Assembly (NCBI GenBank): GCA_002393095.1
Contig: DGII01000043.1
Coordinates: 1 to 12,235 of the forward strand
Length of the DNA: 12,235 bases
Source: Lachnospiraceae bacterium UBA3826
Lineage (GTDB): Bacteria > Bacillota > Clostridia > Lachnospirales > Lachnospiraceae
Direction of reading: 5' to 3'
This document shows positions 1 to 8,009 of this stretch, piece after piece. How positions within the stretch are numbered: the first letter of the stretch is position 1; each line of letters begins with the position of its first letter. The notes under the pieces were generated by a model, which worked only from the letters and a program-made list of their open reading frames with translations, ran no database searches and was not told the origin of the DNA. The position numbers and the translations under genes were made by a program.

Positions 1-2747
1 CGGGCGTGGCGCACATCCTGGAGCACTCCGTGCTGTGCGGTTCCCGCGAGTTTCCCTTAAAGGATCCCTTTGTGGAGCTGGTCAAGGGTTCACTGAACAC
101 GTTCCTGAACGCCATAACCTATCCCGACAAGACGGTCTATCCGGTTGCCAGCTGCAATGACAAGGATTTTCAGAATCTTATGCATGTATATCTGGATGCG
201 GTATTCTATCCGCGTATCCTTGACAGTGATATGACCTTTAAGCAGGAGGGCTGGCATTATGAGCTTCCGGATAAGGACGGTGAGCTTACGATCAACGGCG
301 TGGTATACAATGAGATGAAGGGCGCCTTCTCCAATCCGGATGATGTGCTTGAAAGAGAGCTTTTTAATTCACTCTTCCCCGACACCTCATACGGAGTGGA
401 ATCGGGAGGAGATCCCAAGGATATCCCTTCGCTTACATATGAGCATTACCTTGATACCTACAGAAGCTATTATCATCCGAGCAATTCTTACATATATCTC
501 TATGGAGATATGGATATGGAGGAAAAGCTTGAGTTCATAGATAAGGAGTATCTGTCGCATTATGATGCTCTGGAGATCGATTCCGAGGTAAAGGAACAGA
601 AGCCCTTTAATAAACGTAGGGAGGTGGTGAAGGAATTCTCCGTAACGGAGAGCGAACCTACAGAGGATAACACATATCTAAGCCTTAACTTCGCAATGAA
701 GGATAATCTGGACAGAGAGGAATATATCGCATGGCAGGTTATAGATTATGCCCTGTGCGGAGCTCAGGGTGCCGTGCTTAAGCAGACATTGCTTGATAAG
801 GGAATAGGCAAGGATGTATATTCGATATATGATAACGGTGTGAAGCAGCCCTACTTCTCAATAATCGCCAAGTACAGTGATGAGGATAAAAAGGATGAAT
901 TCATCAATACAATAAGAGAAACAATAGATGGAATAATTAAGACAGGATTTAAGAAAGATACATTGAAAGCTGGCCTTAATGCTCTTGAATTCAGATACAG
1001 AGAGGCAGACTTCGGCAATTATCCGCCGGGCCTCATGTACGGATTACAGGCTTTGGACAGTTGGCTGTATGATGACCTTAAGCCCTTCATACATATAGAG
1101 GCAGATGACACCTTCAAGACTCTGCGTAAGAAGATTGGGACCGATTATTTCGAGAGACTGCTTAAGGCAGGCATAATGGATAATAAGCACAGTTCCGTGG
1201 TGGTAGTAAAGCCTGTTAAGGGACTTGTGGAGAAGGAAGAGGAGAGGCTCAGGGAAAAGCTTGCTTCTTATAAGGCGGGCTTAGATGCCACAGAGGTTGA
1301 CAGGCTTGTTAAGGAGACAGCGGCACTTACCGCTTATCAGGAGCAGGAGGATACACAAGAGGCTCTTGCCACTATTCCGGTTCTGAATATAAGTGATATT
1401 AAGAAGGAGACGGATAGGCTCTATAATGAGGAGAGAAATATAGGTGATATCAAGGTATTATATCACCCGATATCCACGAACGGCATAGATTATGTACGCT
1501 TTATCTTTGATGCGGACGCAATAGATGAGGAGCACTTCGCATACCTTCCGTTACTTAAGAGCGTGATAGGCGTGATGGATACGAATGAGCATACTTATCA
1601 GGAGCTTTTTGACAGGATATATATAGATACGGGCGGTATATCACCGGCAGTCAATGTATACGAATCCGCCAAGTCTAAGGATGATATCAGGGTTACTTTC
1701 GATCTTAAGGGCAAGTGCCTTGAGGGAGATCTGGATAAGACATTATCCCTTATGAGAGAGATAATCACGGAGACAGTCTATTCCGATGAAGGCAGGCTTT
1801 TAGAGATACTTAATGAGGTCAAATCAAGGAATCAGAGCTCAATGATAAGTGCAGGCCACAGTGTGGCGATGCAGAGGGCCTTAAGCTATGTATCCAGGAT
1901 TGGCAAGACCGTGGATAAGGTGCAGGGCTATGATGCGTACAGATTCATAGAGGATATTGAGCTTAACTATGACAATAAGAAGTCAGAGGTAATAAACGGG
2001 CTTAAAGAGCTGGGGGAGAGACTCTTCACATCTACGGGTCTTATGCTTGAATTTACCGGAAGTGAGGATGAATACAAGACTTTTGAGATTCTGGCATCGG
2101 AATTCATTAATAAGCTGCCCAAGGCATCCGATACCGGTGAGAGTTATTCGCCTAAGCTTATAGTGTCTAACGAGGGTCTTAAGACAGCCGGACAGGTGCA
2201 GTATGTATGCAGAGCAGGGAATTTTGTTGAAAAAGGATTTAAGTATACCGGCGCCTTGCGTGTGCTTAAGGTGATGATGGGATATGATTATCTGTGGAAC
2301 AATATAAGGGTCAAGGGCGGAGCATACGGATGTATGTCGGGCTTTAGCAGGAACGGAGACAGCTACTTCGTCTCATACAGAGATCCCAATCTTAAGAATA
2401 CCATAGATATATATGAGGGTATTCCGGAGTACCTTAAGGGCTTTAAGGCGGATGAAAGAACAATGGCTCAGTATATAATAGGTGCAATAAGCGCACTTGA
2501 TACGCCGCTTACTCCAGCGGGTAAGGCTCTTAAATCGCTTAGTGCATATATGTGTGATTATGACAGGGAGGATTATCAGAGGGAGAGAGATGAACTGCTA
2601 TCCACGACCCCTGAGGTGATAAGGGGACTGGCAGCATACTGTGAGAGTATACTTGATGATGGTGCATTGTGTGTTGTGGGAACGGAGACCGGAATAGAAG
2701 AGGAAAAGGAACTTTTTGAGGAGATTCATCCGTTATTCAGAGGATGA
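1..2747 (+). CDS. M16C family zinc metallopeptidase (presequence protease/PreP-like), 5' end missing
   Basis: This is a large zinc peptidase of the insulinase superfamily, M16C (PreP/Cym1) branch, which degrades short unfolded peptides inside a clamshell chamber. The reading frame is open from the window edge (first full codon at 3), so the true start lies upstream. The family is about 970 residues long and roughly 914 are visible, so probably only some 50-60 N-terminal residues are missing. The inverted zinc motif HxxEH is seen as HILEH at 12-26. The third metal ligand is the Glu of NEMKG (codon 312-314). The M16C-associated middle region follows, and the C-terminal half has the conserved RVKGGAYG (2307-2330) and a following SYRDPNL, as in PreP. 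A stop at 2745-2747 lies just before the lipoprotein gene, suggesting one transcript. No signal peptide can be judged. The family call is firm; the physiological substrate is unknown. Confidence 0.93.
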   Translation, partial: GVAHILEHSVLCGSREFPLKDPFVELVKGSLNTFLNAITYPDKTVYPVASCNDKDFQNLMHVYLDAVFYPRILDSDMTFKQEGWHYELPDKDGELTINGVVYNEMKGAFSNPDDVLERELFNSLFPDTSYGVESGGDPKDIPSLTYEHYLDTYRSYYHPSNSYIYLYGDMDMEEKLEFIDKEYLSHYDALEIDSEVKEQKPFNKRREVVKEFSVTESEPTEDNTYLSLNFAMKDNLDREEYIAWQVIDYALCGAQGAVLKQTLLDKGIGKDVYSIYDNGVKQPYFSIIAKYSDEDKKDEFINTIRETIDGIIKTGFKKDTLKAGLNALEFRYREADFGNYPPGLMYGLQALDSWLYDDLKPFIHIEADDTFKTLRKKIGTDYFERLLKAGIMDNKHSSVVVVKPVKGLVEKEEERLREKLASYKAGLDATEVDRLVKETAALTAYQEQEDTQEALATIPVLNISDIKKETDRLYNEERNIGDIKVLYHPISTNGIDYVRFIFDADAIDEEHFAYLPLLKSVIGVMDTNEHTYQELFDRIYIDTGGISPAVNVYESAKSKDDIRVTFDLKGKCLEGDLDKTLSLMREIITETVYSDEGRLLEILNEVKSRNQSSMISAGHSVAMQRALSYVSRIGKTVDKVQGYDAYRFIEDIELNYDNKKSEVINGLKELGERLFTSTGLMLEFTGSEDEYKTFEILASEFINKLPKASDTGESYSPKLIVSNEGLKTAGQVQYVCRAGNFVEKGFKYTGALRVLKVMMGYDYLWNNIRVKGGAYGCMSGFSRNGDSYFVSYRDPNLKNTIDIYEGIPEYLKGFKADERTMAQYIIGAISALDTPLTPAGKALKSLSAYMCDYDREDYQRERDELLSTTPEVIRGLAAYCESILDDGALCVVGTETGIEEEKELFEEIHPLFRG

Positions 2748-2752
2748 GAAAG

Positions 2753-2758
2753 AGGGAG
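2753..2758 (+). promoter_or_regulatory. Ribosome binding site deciding the DUF4349 start
   Basis: AGGGAG lies 6 nt before ATG 2765. The alternative ATG at 2744 has AGAGG directly touching it, which is too close to act as a Shine-Dalgarno site. This favours the 356-residue product over the 363-residue one. Confidence 0.6.
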
Positions 2759-2764
2759 AGAGAC

Positions 2765-3835
2765 ATGAAAAAAATGAGATTCAGACTATTAACAACAGTT
2801 GTTATTATTGCGGCACTGCTTTCGGGGTGCGGCAGTAGCAGTACATCAGGCAGCTACAAGTCTGCAACATCAGATTCGTATGCTTCGGCAGACAATTATG
2901 CCGAAGCTCCGGCGGCAGAGGCGGCTTATGTCGACGAGTCATACGATATGGCAATGTATGATGACAGCACAACGGCAGGCTCAGGAGCTTCCATGACCAC
3001 CGAGAATGCAACAACGAGTAACAGAAAGCTGATAAGGAACGCCAGCTTAAGCGTGGAGACCAAGGAATTCGATGAGCTGCTTGTCAGCCTTGATACCAAG
3101 ATCAAGGGCATGGGCGGATATATAGAGAATATGAGCGGCAATTACGGGAGCAGATATTCAAGCTACCGTTCGAGCAAGAGCGCATATATAACCGCACGTA
3201 TCCCTTCGTCTAAGCTTGATGAGTTCATCAATTCCGTTGGAGAGACAGCCAATATTACGAGCAAGTCCGAGTCGGTCACGGACATAACACTGGAATATGT
3301 GGATATGGAGAGCCACAAGAAGATGCTTAAGGAGGAACAGGACAGGCTCCTTGAGTTCTTGGATCAGGCTGAGACAATTGAGGATATAATCACTATAGAA
3401 GACAGACTCACGGATGTTAAGTATCAGCTTGAGAGCATGGAGAGCCAGCTTCGTACATATGACAATAAGATTGATTACAGTACGGTCGATATAAATATAC
3501 AGGAAGTAATAGACTATACGGTGGTAGTCGAGGAAGAGAAGACTCCTGTGGAGCGTATGAAGGAAGGCTTTGCAGAGAGTATAAGGAATATAGGAATCGG
3601 CTTAAGGGAATTCGGAATATGGTTCGTTATCAATCTGCCATATATCGTACTGCTTGCGATAATTGCTTTGATTGTGCTTATCATAATAAGAGCAGTTGGT
3701 AAGAGAAATAAGAAAAAGCGTGAGGCTCTTATGGAAGAAAAGGCTAAGAGGCAGGCCGAGGAAGCAGCAAGAGGTATAAGTGCGGAAGATAGTAAAGCAG
3801 AAGTGTATGTTAATAAACCGGGTAAGAATTCCTGA
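2765..3835 (+). CDS. DUF4349 domain-containing membrane lipoprotein
   Basis: This is a cell-surface lipoprotein of the DUF4349 family, of unknown biochemical role. Translated from ATG 2765 (356 aa), it has a charged start, a hydrophobic stretch and the lipobox LSGC with Cys22 as the lipidation site. Then comes a low-complexity Ser/Ala/Tyr/Asp-rich linker (about 23-85) and the DUF4349 core (about 87-250), containing a probable coiled coil (about 183-235). A single membrane helix (about 285-311) is followed by a Lys/Arg/Glu-rich cytoplasmic tail. The protein would thus be tethered at both ends, with the core outside. An in-frame ATG at 2744 would overlap the upstream stop as ATGA, but its purine-rich stretch abuts the codon, whereas 2765 has AGGGAG at the right distance and gives a normal signal peptide. 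It is probably co-transcribed with the peptidase gene. Confidence 0.9.
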   Translation: MKKMRFRLLTTVVIIAALLSGCGSSSTSGSYKSATSDSYASADNYAEAPAAEAAYVDESYDMAMYDDSTTAGSGASMTTENATTSNRKLIRNASLSVETKEFDELLVSLDTKIKGMGGYIENMSGNYGSRYSSYRSSKSAYITARIPSSKLDEFINSVGETANITSKSESVTDITLEYVDMESHKKMLKEEQDRLLEFLDQAETIEDIITIEDRLTDVKYQLESMESQLRTYDNKIDYSTVDINIQEVIDYTVVVEEEKTPVERMKEGFAESIRNIGIGLREFGIWFVINLPYIVLLAIIALIVLIIIRAVGKRNKKKREALMEEKAKRQAEEAARGISAEDSKAEVYVNKPGKNS

Positions 3836-3910
3836 TAGCAGGATGACATCCTAAGCAAACAGGGTGACGGAATAATACTGAGATGATTAAGGATACGGAA
3901 TACGAATAAT

Positions 3911-4822
3911 ATGCAGGACAGTGACAGAAAAGCAGGCTTTGTCAGCATAATCGGGCGACCGAATGTGGGCAAGTCCACGCTGATGAACTATATAATCGGT
4001 CAGAAGATCGCCATTACATCGAATAAGCCGCAAACCACGCGTAACAGGATAAGAACGGTATATACGGAAGAGAGGGGACAGATAGTATTCACCGATACTC
4101 CGGGCATACATAAGGCCAAGAATAAGTTAGGTGACTATATGGTGAGCGTGGCAAGGAAGTCCATAGTCGATGTGGATGCCTGTATGTGGATAGTGGAGCC
4201 GACTACATATATTGGTGCCGGAGAACAGGCTATTGCAGAGGAATTATCCAAGTCTGACGGGATAGCAAGGATACTTGTCATCAATAAGACGGATACGCTT
4301 AAGAATAAGGCACAGATACTTGAAGTGATCGAGGCTTATAAGAATGAATGCAGGTTCGATGAGATAATCCCCGTATCCGCCAAGACGGGAGAAGGCGTAC
4401 CGGAGCTTATAGATAATCTCTTTAAATACATGCCTTGTGGTGCACCATACTTCGAAGAGGATGTCATAACGGATCAACCACTGCGACAGATCGTAGCGGA
4501 GCTTATACGTGAGAAGGCGCTGTGGTGCCTAAAGGATGAGATACCTCACGGGGTGGCTGTGGTCATAGATTCTTTCGAAGAGGGAGAGAAGCTGACAAGG
4601 ATCACCGCAACGATAGTGTGTGAGAAGAACTCCCACAAGGCGATCATAATCGGCAAGAACGGAACGATGCTTAAGAAAATAGGCTCTCTGGCCCGCCCTG
4701 ACATAGAGGATATGCTTGAATGCAAGGTATATCTGGAGCTCTGGGTAAAGGTAAGGAAGGACTGGCGCGAATCCGATCTGCTCATGAAGAACTACGGATA
4801 CGATAAGAAGGATATAGATTGA
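3911..4822 (+). CDS. era: GTPase Era (ribosome assembly)
   Basis: Era is an essential GTPase that binds the 3' end of 16S rRNA through a KH domain and helps mature the 30S subunit. The 303-aa product has the normal length. GTPase motifs are G1 GRPNVGKS (15-22), the switch-I region with QTTRN (41-45), G3 DTPG (62-65), G4 NKTD (125-128) and G5 SAK (156-158). The C-terminal KH domain has its GxxG loop as GKNG (248-251), followed by the family-typical YLELWVKVRKDWR. The start at 3911 is the only in-frame ATG between an upstream in-frame stop (3884-3886) and the G1 motif. No good Shine-Dalgarno sits at the usual distance; an AAGGA is 17 nt away. The gene is 75 nt downstream of the DUF4349 gene and probably shares its transcript. 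The conserved era-recO neighbourhood is interrupted here by two genes. Confidence 0.98.
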   Translation: MQDSDRKAGFVSIIGRPNVGKSTLMNYIIGQKIAITSNKPQTTRNRIRTVYTEERGQIVFTDTPGIHKAKNKLGDYMVSVARKSIVDVDACMWIVEPTTYIGAGEQAIAEELSKSDGIARILVINKTDTLKNKAQILEVIEAYKNECRFDEIIPVSAKTGEGVPELIDNLFKYMPCGAPYFEEDVITDQPLRQIVAELIREKALWCLKDEIPHGVAVVIDSFEEGEKLTRITATIVCEKNSHKAIIIGKNGTMLKKIGSLARPDIEDMLECKVYLELWVKVRKDWRESDLLMKNYGYDKKDID

Positions 4823-4887
4823 AAAAGCGGCTAAAGGGGAGTAGAATGGGGCACACCATATAACTAAAAGGATGCTCCGATAAGCGA

Positions 4888-5355
4888 TCAGTGAAATAAG
4901 GGGAATGCGGCAAAGCCCATGGCTATGCCGAAAAGTGCACCTATAAGAACCTGAAGGGGCGTATGACCTATAAGCTCTTTCAGGTTCTCTGTATTGAATT
5001 CGATCTTCTCGGGATGCTCGCTGTTAAAATAAGCCATGATCTGATTAATGATGACCGCCTGTGTGCCGGTCTCGCGCCGAACACCTCTTGCGTCGTACAT
5101 GACCACTATTGCGAAAATGGCGGATACTGCGAATATGCCGGAGCCCAAACCGTATTCAAGGGCGGAGGCTACGGACAGAGCGCATACCGTGGCTGAATGG
5201 CAGCTTGGCATACCGCCGCTTCCCACAAGTCTCTCCGGATTAAACTCCTTATTGATAAGCAGGTCTATGAAGGTCTTAACTATCTGTGCCGCAAGCCAGC
5301 TTATAGCGGCAGCCATAAGTACATAATTATGTATAAGATCGTTCAAATAATTCAT
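4888..5355 (-). CDS. Divergent PAP2 family (DUF212) membrane protein
   Basis: This is a small integral membrane protein of the divergent PAP2 / DUF212 family (YuiD-like), 155 aa, the usual size. The family is distantly related to PAP2 phosphatases, but no reaction is established. Family signatures seen are SGGMPSCHSA (46-55), resembling the PAP2 PSGH block, MYDARGVRR (86-94) and LKELIGHTPLQV (125-136). Hydrophobic segments lie at about 11-33, 52-87 and 133-153. ATG at 5355-5353 is preceded by AAGGA 10 nt upstream. The gene converges on era with a 65-bp gap and diverges from the Na/Pi cotransporter gene. It has its own consensus promoter. A phosphate-related role is only suggested by the neighbour. 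Confidence 0.9.
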   Translation of the reverse strand: MNYLNDLIHNYVLMAAAISWLAAQIVKTFIDLLINKEFNPERLVGSGGMPSCHSATVCALSVASALEYGLGSGIFAVSAIFAIVVMYDARGVRRETGTQAVIINQIMAYFNSEHPEKIEFNTENLKELIGHTPLQVLIGALFGIAMGFAAFPLFH

Positions 5356-5391
5356 GTCGGACTCATCCTTTTGTCGTATATTAACATTGAT

Positions 5392-5420
5392 ATTATAAAG
5401 TAAGGTGGGAATATTGGCAA
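5392..5420 (-). promoter_or_regulatory. Sigma-A-type promoter of the DUF212 gene
   Basis: Read on the minus strand, TTGCCA (5420-5415) and a perfect TATAAT (5397-5392) are separated by exactly 17 bp. Transcription would begin near 5385, giving a leader of about 30 nt before ATG 5355. The -35 box lies inside the first copy of the 30-bp direct repeat at 5408-5471, so anything bound there could affect this promoter. Confidence 0.8.
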
Positions 5421-5471
5421 TTATGATTATGGAAAAAGAACGGAATATTATGTATGATTATATTGGAAAAA
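5408..5471. repeat. Imperfect 30-bp tandem direct repeat in the DUF212/Na-Pi divergent promoter region
   Basis: Two blocks of equal length, 5408-5437 and 5442-5471, each begin with GGAATATT, contain TATGATTAT and end with GGAAAAA. In the first copy the inner TATGATTAT is six bases from the first element and touches the last; in the second it is three bases from each. Ungapped, 22 of 30 positions match. Start-to-start spacing is 34 bp, with a 31-bp shift for the inner element. The first copy carries the DUF212 -35 box. The second contains TATGAT (5453-5458), a weak -10 candidate for the plus-strand gene with TGGAAA (5430-5435) as -35. This may be a duplicated regulator site or a small tandem duplication. 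Confidence 0.6.
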
Positions 5472-5522
5472 CAGGGATATTAACAGGCAGTGTATTGCGT
5501 GTGATGACTGATACATTGTATT

Positions 5523-5528
5523 GAGGTG
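5523..5528 (+). promoter_or_regulatory. Ribosome binding site deciding the Na/Pi cotransporter start
   Basis: GAGGTG lies 9 nt before ATG 5538. The alternative in-frame GTG at 5526 is part of this element and has no ribosome binding site of its own, so ATG 5538 is preferred. Confidence 0.6.
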
Positions 5529-5537
5529 TCGGAAGGT

Positions 5538-7355
5538 ATGTATATATTCAATATAATCTCATTGTTTGGCGGATTGTCAATGTTCCTATACGGAATGCGG
5601 CTTATGAGCGGAAGCCTTAAGGAAGGATCGTCCGGAACACTTAAGGTCGCGATGGAGAGGATCACCAATAATCCGTTCAAGGCTTTCCTGCTTGGACTTG
5701 GAATAGCAGCCGTTATTCAATCTTCAACAGCAACGATCGTCATTACTTCAGGTCTTGTGGCGGCCGGGATATTAAGTCTCGAGCAATCACTTGGAATAAT
5801 CATAGGTGCCAATGTCGGTACCACCGTAACAGGTCAGATAATCAGACTTTTGGATATCGGAGAGGATTCATCTCCGGTGCTTAAGTTCTTCCAACCTTCA
5901 ACACTTGCTCCTTTAGCTCTTATAGTCGGTATCATACTCATAATGTTCTGTCATTTTAAGAGATCGGATAATCTCGGAAGTATAGCCATGGGCTTCGGTA
6001 TACTTTTTGTGGGTCTGATGAATATGACTTCTTCGGTTAGCGGTCTCATAGAGGGCGGATTGATGGGCAGTCTGTTCGAGCATATGGGAGATAATCCGAT
6101 CCTTGGATATGTGATCGGTGCAGGTGTGGCCTTCATCCTGCAGAGTTCGTCTGCTTCGATCGGTATATTGCAGGCCTTCTCAATGGCTGGCTCGATACCT
6201 TTTAAGACGATATACATCGTGCTTGTGGGTATATATCTGGGTGACTGCGTGACAACAGCCATAGTATGCTCGATAGGAGCCAAGAAGGAAGCAAGAAGAG
6301 TAGGCCTTGTCAATATAATGTTCAACTTAAGCAAGACTGTTCTCGTGATAATAGTTGTTATGATCCTTCACAGACTCGGACTGTTAAGCGGGCTGTGGAA
6401 TATGAATATGACCCCGGGTACCATAGCCAATACCAATTCCATTTTCAATCTTGGCTGTGCCATAGTGTTATTACCCGTAGTCGGCGGATATGCGAAGTTA
6501 AGCTGTCGTATCCTGCCGGATGAAGAGGAGCCGAAGGGCAAATATTCCGATATCGTATCCGCACTTAACCCCGTATTCTTCTCAACCCCCGCTCTTGCAT
6601 TCAGAAGCTGTTATAACGCACTTAATGCCATGTTCGATGCGGCTGTTGTTAATATCAATAAGGCATTGGATGTTATAGAGGATTATAATGATACTCTTGT
6701 GGATGAGATCGCCGAAGAAGAGAAGAATATAGATATGCTGACGGACAGAGTGGACAATTATCTGGTACAGCTCTCACCTCATATAAGCGAGGATCTGCAT
6801 ATAAGGATCTTTGAACAGTATCATAAGCTCGTAACGGAATTCGAGCATCTGGGAGATTATGCGGACAATATAGCCATAACAGCCAAAGAGATGCATAATG
6901 AAGGCGTACAGTTCAGCAATACGGCTCTTAACGAGCTTAAAGTGGTAAGAGATCTTCTGGATACCATACTTGACTATACTAAGCTTACTTTCGTGAAGCG
7001 TAATCTGGATGCGGCCTATCATATAGAGCCTCTGGAGGAGGTTATGGATGACCTTATCAATACACTTCATGATAATCACCTTGACAGATTAAGAGACGGT
7101 AAATGCACAATAAGGGCCGGAATAAGCTTCCTTAATATACTCACCAATCTTGAGAGTATGTCGGATTCGTGCTCGCATGTGGGCGTTGCGATAATCGCCA
7201 GAGTTAAGCCTGAGAAGGCTAATCTGCCTCATACATATCTGGGCAGCCTCCATAGGGGCGAGAATACCAAGTTCAATGAGGCATACAGTGCGGCTCATGA
7301 GAATTATTACAGGATGCTTGGTGAAGTGGATACAGAGGAAGAAGCAGAGGCATAA
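5538..7355 (+). CDS. Na+/phosphate cotransporter (NptA/PF02690 type) with C-terminal PhoU-like domain
   Basis: This is a sodium-coupled inorganic phosphate transporter of the cytoplasmic membrane, 605 aa from ATG 5538. It has the two inverted Na_Pi_cotrans repeats. The first carries QSSTAT (about 61-66) and GANVGTT, and the second QSSSAS (about 202-207) and LGDCVTTA. About eight or nine hydrophobic helices fill residues 1-320. The C-terminal part (about 345-590) is helical and charged, typical of the PhoU-like domain fused to bacterial members of this family; it probably sits in the cytoplasm and regulates the channel. Some family members have been discussed as exporters, so the direction of transport is not settled by sequence. 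The gene diverges from the DUF212 gene across a repeat-bearing region, and its 3' end is 3 bp before recO, so recO probably depends on it for transcription. Confidence 0.92.
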   Translation: MYIFNIISLFGGLSMFLYGMRLMSGSLKEGSSGTLKVAMERITNNPFKAFLLGLGIAAVIQSSTATIVITSGLVAAGILSLEQSLGIIIGANVGTTVTGQIIRLLDIGEDSSPVLKFFQPSTLAPLALIVGIILIMFCHFKRSDNLGSIAMGFGILFVGLMNMTSSVSGLIEGGLMGSLFEHMGDNPILGYVIGAGVAFILQSSSASIGILQAFSMAGSIPFKTIYIVLVGIYLGDCVTTAIVCSIGAKKEARRVGLVNIMFNLSKTVLVIIVVMILHRLGLLSGLWNMNMTPGTIANTNSIFNLGCAIVLLPVVGGYAKLSCRILPDEEEPKGKYSDIVSALNPVFFSTPALAFRSCYNALNAMFDAAVVNINKALDVIEDYNDTLVDEIAEEEKNIDMLTDRVDNYLVQLSPHISEDLHIRIFEQYHKLVTEFEHLGDYADNIAITAKEMHNEGVQFSNTALNELKVVRDLLDTILDYTKLTFVKRNLDAAYHIEPLEEVMDDLINTLHDNHLDRLRDGKCTIRAGISFLNILTNLESMSDSCSHVGVAIIARVKPEKANLPHTYLGSLHRGENTKFNEAYSAAHENYYRMLGEVDTEEEAEA

Positions 7356-7358
7356 TCC

Positions 7359-8009
7359 ATGCAGGAGAATGTTGAGGTAAAAGGGATCATACTTAAGAGT
7401 GAACCGGCAGGAGAGTATGACAGAAGAGTGGTGATACTTACGGATACAAGGGGGAAGATATCAGCCTTCGCTAAAGGAGCGAGACGCCCCAACAGCAGAT
7501 TCGTTGCTGTAACGGCTCCCTTCACCTTCGCAACATTCAGACTGTATGAAGGCAGGAATTCATATTCTCTTAATGATGTGGAGGTTCATAATCACTTCGA
7601 AGAGCTTAGAAATGAATACAATAACGCATATTATGGAATGTATATGCTTGAGATAGCGGATTATTATACCCGTGAGAATAATGATGAGAAGGAGATGCTT
7701 AAGCTCTTATATCAGAGCCTTCGGGCACTTACAAAGCAAAGCCTTGATAACAGGCTGGTCCGGGTCATATATGAGATCAGATCGACCGTAGTCAACGGAG
7801 AATTTCCGGGGCCTAAAGATAACGCAAGATATAAAAAAGCCACTCTGTACGCTATAGAGTATATCGTACAGAGCAGCATTGAAAAGCTGTATACTTTCGC
7901 CGTTAAGCCGGATGTGCTTACGGAGCTTGAAGAGATAGCGGCAGATACGTGCAGACAGACTATGAACTACCCCTTCAAGAGTCTTGAGATATTGAACACC
8001 CTTATATGA
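7359..8009 (+). CDS. recO: DNA repair protein RecO, short form without zinc finger
   Basis: RecO works in the RecFOR pathway: it binds single-stranded DNA and SSB and helps load RecA at gaps. The N-terminal OB fold (about 1-80) contains the family-typical AKGARRPNSRF (38-48). The helical C-terminal domain ends with EKLYTFAV and the conserved FKSLEIL (206-212). At 216 aa it is shorter than the usual 240-250. The stretch around 145-160 (NGEFPGPKDNARY), where most RecO proteins carry a four-cysteine zinc site, has no cysteine; the only Cys is residue 198. The frame is uninterrupted on either side, so this looks like a natural deletion and not a frameshift. AGAGG (7346-7350) sits 8 nt before ATG 7359, inside the end of the transporter gene. 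The stop directly abuts the convergent GH42 stop. Confidence 0.9.
   Translation: MQENVEVKGIILKSEPAGEYDRRVVILTDTRGKISAFAKGARRPNSRFVAVTAPFTFATFRLYEGRNSYSLNDVEVHNHFEELRNEYNNAYYGMYMLEIADYYTRENNDEKEMLKLLYQSLRALTKQSLDNRLVRVIYEIRSTVVNGEFPGPKDNARYKKATLYAIEYIVQSSIEKLYTFAVKPDVLTELEEIAADTCRQTMNYPFKSLEILNTLI

Noticed and set aside
3840..3852. AGGAT-GAC-ATCCT hairpin after the DUF4349 gene as a terminator
   Set aside because: The stem is only 5 bp and no T tract follows, so it cannot be called an intrinsic terminator.
3514..3978. 154-residue minus-strand frame opposite the DUF4349 and era genes
   Set aside because: It runs antisense across two well-supported genes and a gap, with low-complexity composition and no recognisable domain; a shadow frame.
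4852..4878. GGGGCA / TGCTCC inverted repeat between era and the DUF212 gene
   Set aside because: Six pairs with one G-T and a long loop, with no T run on either strand; too weak to report as a terminator.
5048..5403. Plus-strand frames opposite the DUF212 gene
   Set aside because: The minus-strand product matches all DUF212 signatures and has a promoter and ribosome binding site; the plus frames have neither.
5951..6334. 127-residue minus-strand frame inside the Na/Pi transporter gene
   Set aside because: Antisense to a conserved transmembrane core with QSS motifs; no start signals of its own.
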